DNA from: Ryuthela nishihirai
Lineage: Eukaryota; Arthropoda; Arachnida; Araneae; Heptathelidae
Reading direction: 5' to 3'
DNA: 64,000 bases
Assembly (NCBI GenBank): GCA_038380435.1
Contig: JAWZYU010000034.1
Location: 42,532,901-42,596,900, forward strand
The notes under the pieces: generated by a model
Told to the model about the DNA's origin: nothing
Databases searched by the model: none
Seen by the model: only the letters and a program-made list of their open reading frames with translations
Shown: positions 59,723 through 64,000 of the stretch, piece by piece
How positions within the stretch are numbered: the first letter of the stretch is position 1
How the letters are laid out: the number at the start of each line of letters is the position of its first letter
Program-made: the position numbers and the translations under genes

Positions 59723-60030
59723 CCTAAAACCTTTGACGTCACCTGGCTAAATAGACCACCATTGGTCGAGATCTAATTCCTAGTGATATTAAAAACCAAT
59801 TGTAGAAGAGTAATTTCTTAGTGTAGGAATTGGAGGGCGGGTCTTTTTTCGTCACACATACAGTACAATATTACCCCGCAAAAATTTATTTTTATACTTT
59901 TCTATTCACCGTTTTTATTTCTTCTTAAAGTACAAGTATATGGAAGAAGGATTACCCGCAGAAACTGATTTAAGTAACTGACCCACAGAAAAAGAAAAAA
60001 ATCTCTGATTTAAAAAATTTAAATTTTTAG
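59723..60030. other. Short AT-rich spacer between HPSQ gene and LINE copy 2
   Basis: Holds the CRE-like and CCAAT motifs described with the promoter. Otherwise nothing recognised. Confidence 0.5.
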
Positions 60031-61738
60031 TACTAGTAGGGTATTGATTAAGGACATTCCTGCAGTTCTTTCTTTCCGAAATAAGCTCAAGTGCCTTATC
60101 ACTGAGATAATTCTGTCTCTTCTGCTCCTTTTTTCCTAAAAGAGTACTGTTAGTGTCCAAAAAAGCCTGTTTAAAATGATCCCATTCTTCCTCAACTTCA
60201 GTAGTAAGCAAACCATGACTGTCATAATGACTAAGTAACCTATCGTGGTAAGCTTTGGCTATAACTGGATCTTTCAGAGCTTCAGTATTAAAAGCATATT
60301 TTTTAACCCTAGCACAACACTTTTTAAGTTTAAGTTGCAAGACACTTTTAACAAGGTAATGGTCAGATCCAATTTCAGCTCCCCTATATGCCCTGGTATT
60401 CCTAACAGAACTAGCCCATTTGCTGTTAATTAATATATAATCAATCATATTCTTATGCAGCCCATCAGGTGAAACCCATGTGTACTTATGTATGTCGCGG
60501 TGTTTGTAATATGTGTTAGTTATTCTGAAACCATTGAGTTTACTTACCTGTAGGAGACGTTGCCCATTGCCATTGCAGCTACCAATACCAAAAGGGCCAA
60601 TCACCCCTCCCCAAAGGTCAGAGTCAGTACCAACTTTGGCATTGAAGTCACCAAGAAGAAGGGTAATATCTCCTTTCTTGACAGAATTCAAATATCCTGA
60701 AGCTGTTCATAAAACCTCTCCTTCTCATCCTCATCGGCATCCTCAGTGGGGGCATAACAGCAGATAACATTCAGGTCTTTAACGCTTGTCTGAAATTTTG
60801 CTGTAAGAAACCTTTCATTAATGCACTCATATCCTAGAAGAGCATCACTAGCATGTCTGCTGAGAAGCAGACTCACGCCTTGGTGATGCTTATTGTCGTC
60901 CCTCCCTGAAAAGAGAAATTTAAGATTATTTTTAAGAATCTGACCTTTATCTGTCCATCTGGTCTCTTGCAAGCCGAGAATATCTAAATTATAATGGTGG
61001 AATTCTTTTGTGAGGACATCAAGAGAAAAAGCTCTGTGCAGAGTCCTCACATTCCAACTACCTATGGAGAGAAAATGGTTAGTAGGATGTTTAAAGAAAC
61101 TATGTTTATTGAGAGAGGGAATGCCGACAATATCAAACAGCCCCCTAATCGCAGACATGGGGCAAAGACCCGTTCCCCCACTACTAAAGGCTGAAGCTAT
61201 CTACACTGGAAGACTTCCTCCAATGTAGGATTTGACGATGCCAATAGAAGCAAAGAGTTCAGGTGCCTGCGATGACCTCTGCTCAAGATTATCCACCAGC
61301 TGATAAACATATCCTGCGAATCTATTCACTTGGGGCTGTCAACCCACAAACAAACAGAAAACACAGCGGAAGATTTTCGCTCCACAGAATCCCACCAGTG
61401 CAGCAAAATCAGGATCCATAATCAAGCTCAGAGCCACATATCTGTCCAGTCCAGTGGGTTTATATGGTCAGCACCAGGACCCTGTGTGGTTGACCACTCC
61501 TCAGCAGGGTAGAAAAAAAAGAAAAGTAGCCATAGTTGTCCAGATCAGTAGGCCACACTAATCTGGCAGCCCTCCCCTTCCGTTCACTTCCACAAGAGAG
61601 TATCTCTTTTGAAAGGTACTAACGGTCTGGACCACGAGAAGGCGGGGTCGGACATTAGGTGCTAGGCCTGGCCGGTTCTATGCATTATCACAGGGGATTG
61701 GTGCACTCCTTCCAGTGATTACCTAGCTACCATTTACA
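60031..61738 (-). mobile_element. RTE-like LINE, 5' half only (copy 2)
   Basis: Matches the LINE at 48945-52621 from its 5' end through the endonuclease (SIGSWNVRTL, LDILGLQETRW, LGDFNAKVG, GSDHYLV). It then breaks at about 60031, so the whole reverse transcriptase and 3' end are missing. A 1-bp deletion near 60690 (AAA where copy 1 has AAAA) shifts the frame; the codon that is TAG in copy 1 is a sense codon here. The 5' end abuts a SINE-A body at 61741. No target-site duplication is visible. Confidence 0.92.
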
Positions 61739-61740
61739 GA

Positions 61741-62218
61741 CCCGTTGAGATTTATCTCTGCAAAACTCCCCGCCCTGTCCACGGTTAGTAGGGGACACCG
61801 ATGGACTTGGAAAGGACGCCGTCGGTCGGATGGGATGTTAAGCCGTGGCACGTGTGCGGGAGAGTCATACCCTGTGCACGTTAAAGAACACGCTGGATAA
61901 CCTTGACGGGAGGCTACCATCTGTCTCCCAACAGCTGTTCCAGTGGGTTCCCTCTCCCAACCTTCTCTGAGCCTTCGGGGTCCTTGTGACCTGGCCATTT
62001 AGCCCATGGTGTGCAAAATAAGTTCCGCTCAGAGGTAAAACAACCCAACGTTAAAGAACACGCTGGATGGCCTTGACGGGATGCTACCATCTGTCTCCGA
62101 ACAGCTGTTCCAGTGGGTTCCCTCCCCCAACCTTCTCTGAGCCTTCGGGGACCATGTGACCTGGCCATTTAGCCCATGGTGTGGAAAAACGTGCCGCTCA
62201 GAGGTAAAACAACCCAAC
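61741..62218 (+). mobile_element. SINE-A, head missing, two tandem tails
   Basis: Begins at CGTTGAGATTTATCTC directly against the LINE 5' end. The tails start near 61875 and 62046. Confidence 0.87.
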
Positions 62219-62432
62219 CCAACTCAGAGGCGAATTTGTAAAGAATAATAATAGAGTTACGACAGAAGGAATCTGGCAACCGAAAGCAAAAAGTTTCAGC
62301 CAACGAATAAGAACTTTGGGAGAATTTGGAGAAGAAGAGTGGAGCGTTAACGGTCGTTGTGTTGTAACGGTCGTTGTGTTGTAACGGTCGAAGAGTTCGA
62401 AAATGGACGGTGAGCTGTTCTGAGACAGTGCG

Positions 62433-62570
62433 CGTAAGTATCAAGAAGTAACTTGATGTGTTGTGTATACGCGGAAGGATAAAAGTGGGATCTTTTATCG
62501 TTAAGTATCAAGAAGTAACTTGATGTGTTGTGTATACGCGGAAGTATAAAAGTGGGAACTTTTATGGCTA
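62433..62570. repeat. 67-bp tandem duplication carrying TATA-like sites
   Basis: Two units starting AAGTATCAAGAAGTAACTTG (62436 and 62503), each with GTGTATACGCGGAAG. Then GGATAAAAG occurs in the first unit and GTATAAAAG (62544-62552) in the second. TAACGGTCGTTGTGTTG is also repeated at 62347-62390. The arrangement could be a promoter or part of an LTR. Confidence 0.75.
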
Positions 62571-63486
62571 ACTTCGAATGTCTACACGGACTGTCTTTTT
62601 GTTCGGCTAGTGTGTGAAAAGTTATTAGCACAGGACGAGAATTGGTTTACGAGTGAAGATCTTCGGGTGACCTGGTAAATCAAGTAAAAGGTAGTATTTA
62701 GTAAAATACACAGAGCTGATATTGTGTGCTCTACGCAGGAAGATTGATGACTTGTGCATGTTAATAGTTGATTTGTTAATAAGATACTTCATCCATATTT
62801 CCTTTGTAACAATTTACCTTGTATTGAATTTGGTTTTGAAATATAGCTTTTAATACTCACGCTCAGTGGCTATCCATTTTTTGTAATCCGCCACAATAGT
62901 AACGATAAAATTTGGAAATACTCTTAGATATCGATAATTCAAATATACTTGATTTAACCGATGAAACTAAGTGTTAATTTGGTATTATTTATTGTTTATT
63001 GTTATTCATTCACAGCGAAAAATTGTAATAGTTCCCCAAATAATGATCTACGTAGCATTTAGAGTTTCTGCTAAATTATACTAATCATTAACAGCAATAA
63101 AATCAAACTATGTTAAGCTCTTTAACTTTAAAAGACATTTAAATGTGATGGCGTTTTATTATTTTCTTATTTTTTCATTTATTTAGTTTATAATATATAT
63201 TTTATTCCTTTTTTTTTGTATTTACTGGCAATGACGACTCAGTTTTATTGTCTTTCAAAATACGATCTAGTTTTGCTGAATATATAAAAATGGGGAATTT
63301 ACATTTCACATTCTACATGCTACTACCTCTTGGATAATAAATCCTATAATTTCATGCATTCTTTTTTTTCGTGAAATAAAATAAACTTATTGGAAATAAA
63401 GTTCTGAGCTTCACGATTTAAATAGAAACCGGAGGTCAGTATTCATTCCCGTTTGAAATTCTCTAAAAGTAATTTCCTGAAAGTAA
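62571..63486. other. AT-rich sequence, possible LTR remnant, no gene
   Basis: Downstream of the duplicated TATA region. No coding frame, no recognisable primer-binding site and no partner LTR in the window. Confidence 0.4.
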
Positions 63487-63489
63487 TTT

Positions 63490-63702
63490 CTAAAAAACAA
63501 AATACCCCCTCAAGCAGCTGCTTGCCACAGAGGTCTGACAGGAGCCTGTCAGTTTATATGCCACAGTAGGAGATCTGAGAGGATGGCAGGACCTCAGCAG
63601 AAAAACGACACACACATCCATGCCTAATCCGGGGCTCGAACCCAGGTCCCTTAGATCACTAGCCAAGCGTGTTAACCACTCGGCCACGGGACGGCTTAAA
63701 TA
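63490..63702 (-). mobile_element. SINE-B, full length, first of three in tandem
   Basis: Body, B box and A box (reverse of TGGCCGAGTGG near 63677-63687). Followed directly by the next copy through GGACGGCTTAAATAAATAAA. Confidence 0.92.
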
Positions 63703-63905
63703 AATAAATCCCCCCTCAAGCAGCTGCTTGCCACAGAGGTCTGACAGAAGCCTGTCAGTTTATATGCCACAGTAGAAGGTCTGAGAGGATGGCAGGACCT
63801 CAACAGAAAAACAACACGAACATCCATGCCTTACCCGGGACTCGAACCCAGGTCCCTTAGATCAGTAGCCAAGCGTGCTAACCACTCGGCCACGGGACGG
63901 CTTAA
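63703..63905 (-). mobile_element. SINE-B, second tandem copy
   Basis: Same structure, offset about 207 bp from the first, with its own AT-rich tail. The linker is the same as between copies 2 and 3, so this is a tandem multiplication rather than independent insertions. Confidence 0.92.
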
Positions 63906-64000
63906 ATAAATAAATCCCCCCCTCAAGCAGCTGCTTGCCACAGAGGTCTGACAGGAGCCTGTCAGTTTATATGCCACAGTAGAAGGTCTGAGAGGATGGC
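63906..64000 (-). mobile_element. SINE-B, third tandem copy (cut by window edge)
   Basis: Tail and body only, up to the end of the window. Confidence 0.9.

Overview
The window reads as repeat-dominated, AT-rich intergenic DNA of an animal. I see no bacterial-style genes, operons or ribosome-binding sites. It does hold an RTE-type non-LTR retrotransposon, two tRNA-derived SINE families, palindromic TA-flanked MITEs and kilobase-scale tandem arrays. An arthropod, perhaps a chelicerate, is my best guess; nothing in the sequence proves it. I find no intact, confidently functional host gene.

Repeat families (local names). SINE-A is about 380 bp, with a tRNA-like head (A box TGGCTCAGTCGG, B box GGTTCGAGTCC), a body, and a 3' tail module of about 170 bp that is often repeated two to five times. 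SINE-B is about 205 bp, with a Ser/Leu-type tRNA head (TGGCCGAGTGG) and an AT-rich 3' end. The foldback MITE has CAGTCGCTC termini, TA flanks and a TCACGTGA centre; some copies carry 118-bp tandem repeats. The LINE is an RTE-like APE-RT element ending in a (GAT)n tract.

Layout. 1-14.7 kb: SINE-A, SINE-B and MITE copies nested in each other and in a LINE 5' fragment, plus one candidate exon (10713-10880) and a unique GC-richer block (13655-13935) with TAAT-core sites. 14.79-17.82 kb: a minisatellite that grew out of a SINE-A copy. 18.3-19.35 kb: a MITE carrying 118-bp repeats. 20.42-22.73 kb: an 89-bp array built from half a MITE. 22.7-40.2 kb: SINE-A copies, often multi-tailed, SINE-B and MITEs in AT-rich sequence. 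40.47-44.75 kb: a 25-bp satellite of about 170 copies. 46.2-47.9 kb: SINE debris, a LINE 3' end and a GC-rich three-copy repeat. 48.45-56.1 kb: coding-like debris running into a 145-bp satellite that is split by a nearly intact LINE with a 10-bp target-site duplication. 56.1-59.9 kb: the most gene-like part, with several intronless, mostly broken minus-strand reading frames. These include a BED-finger-like small protein, a gene split by one stop codon that carries a CxGC-x3-HPSQ-x2-HxC motif, and two more diverged relatives of that motif region. 60.0-61.7 kb: a second LINE copy lacking its RT half. 61.7-64 kb: SINE-A tails, a duplicated TATA-bearing segment and three tandem SINE-B copies.

Common theme: several tandem arrays here can be traced to a fragment of a dispersed element or coding-like sequence (SINE-A, MITE, broken gene). 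The unexplained gene cluster at 56-60 kb, together with the coding-derived 145-bp satellite beside it, is the best candidate for an undescribed system, possibly an old integrated virus-like or mobile element. I cannot name it.
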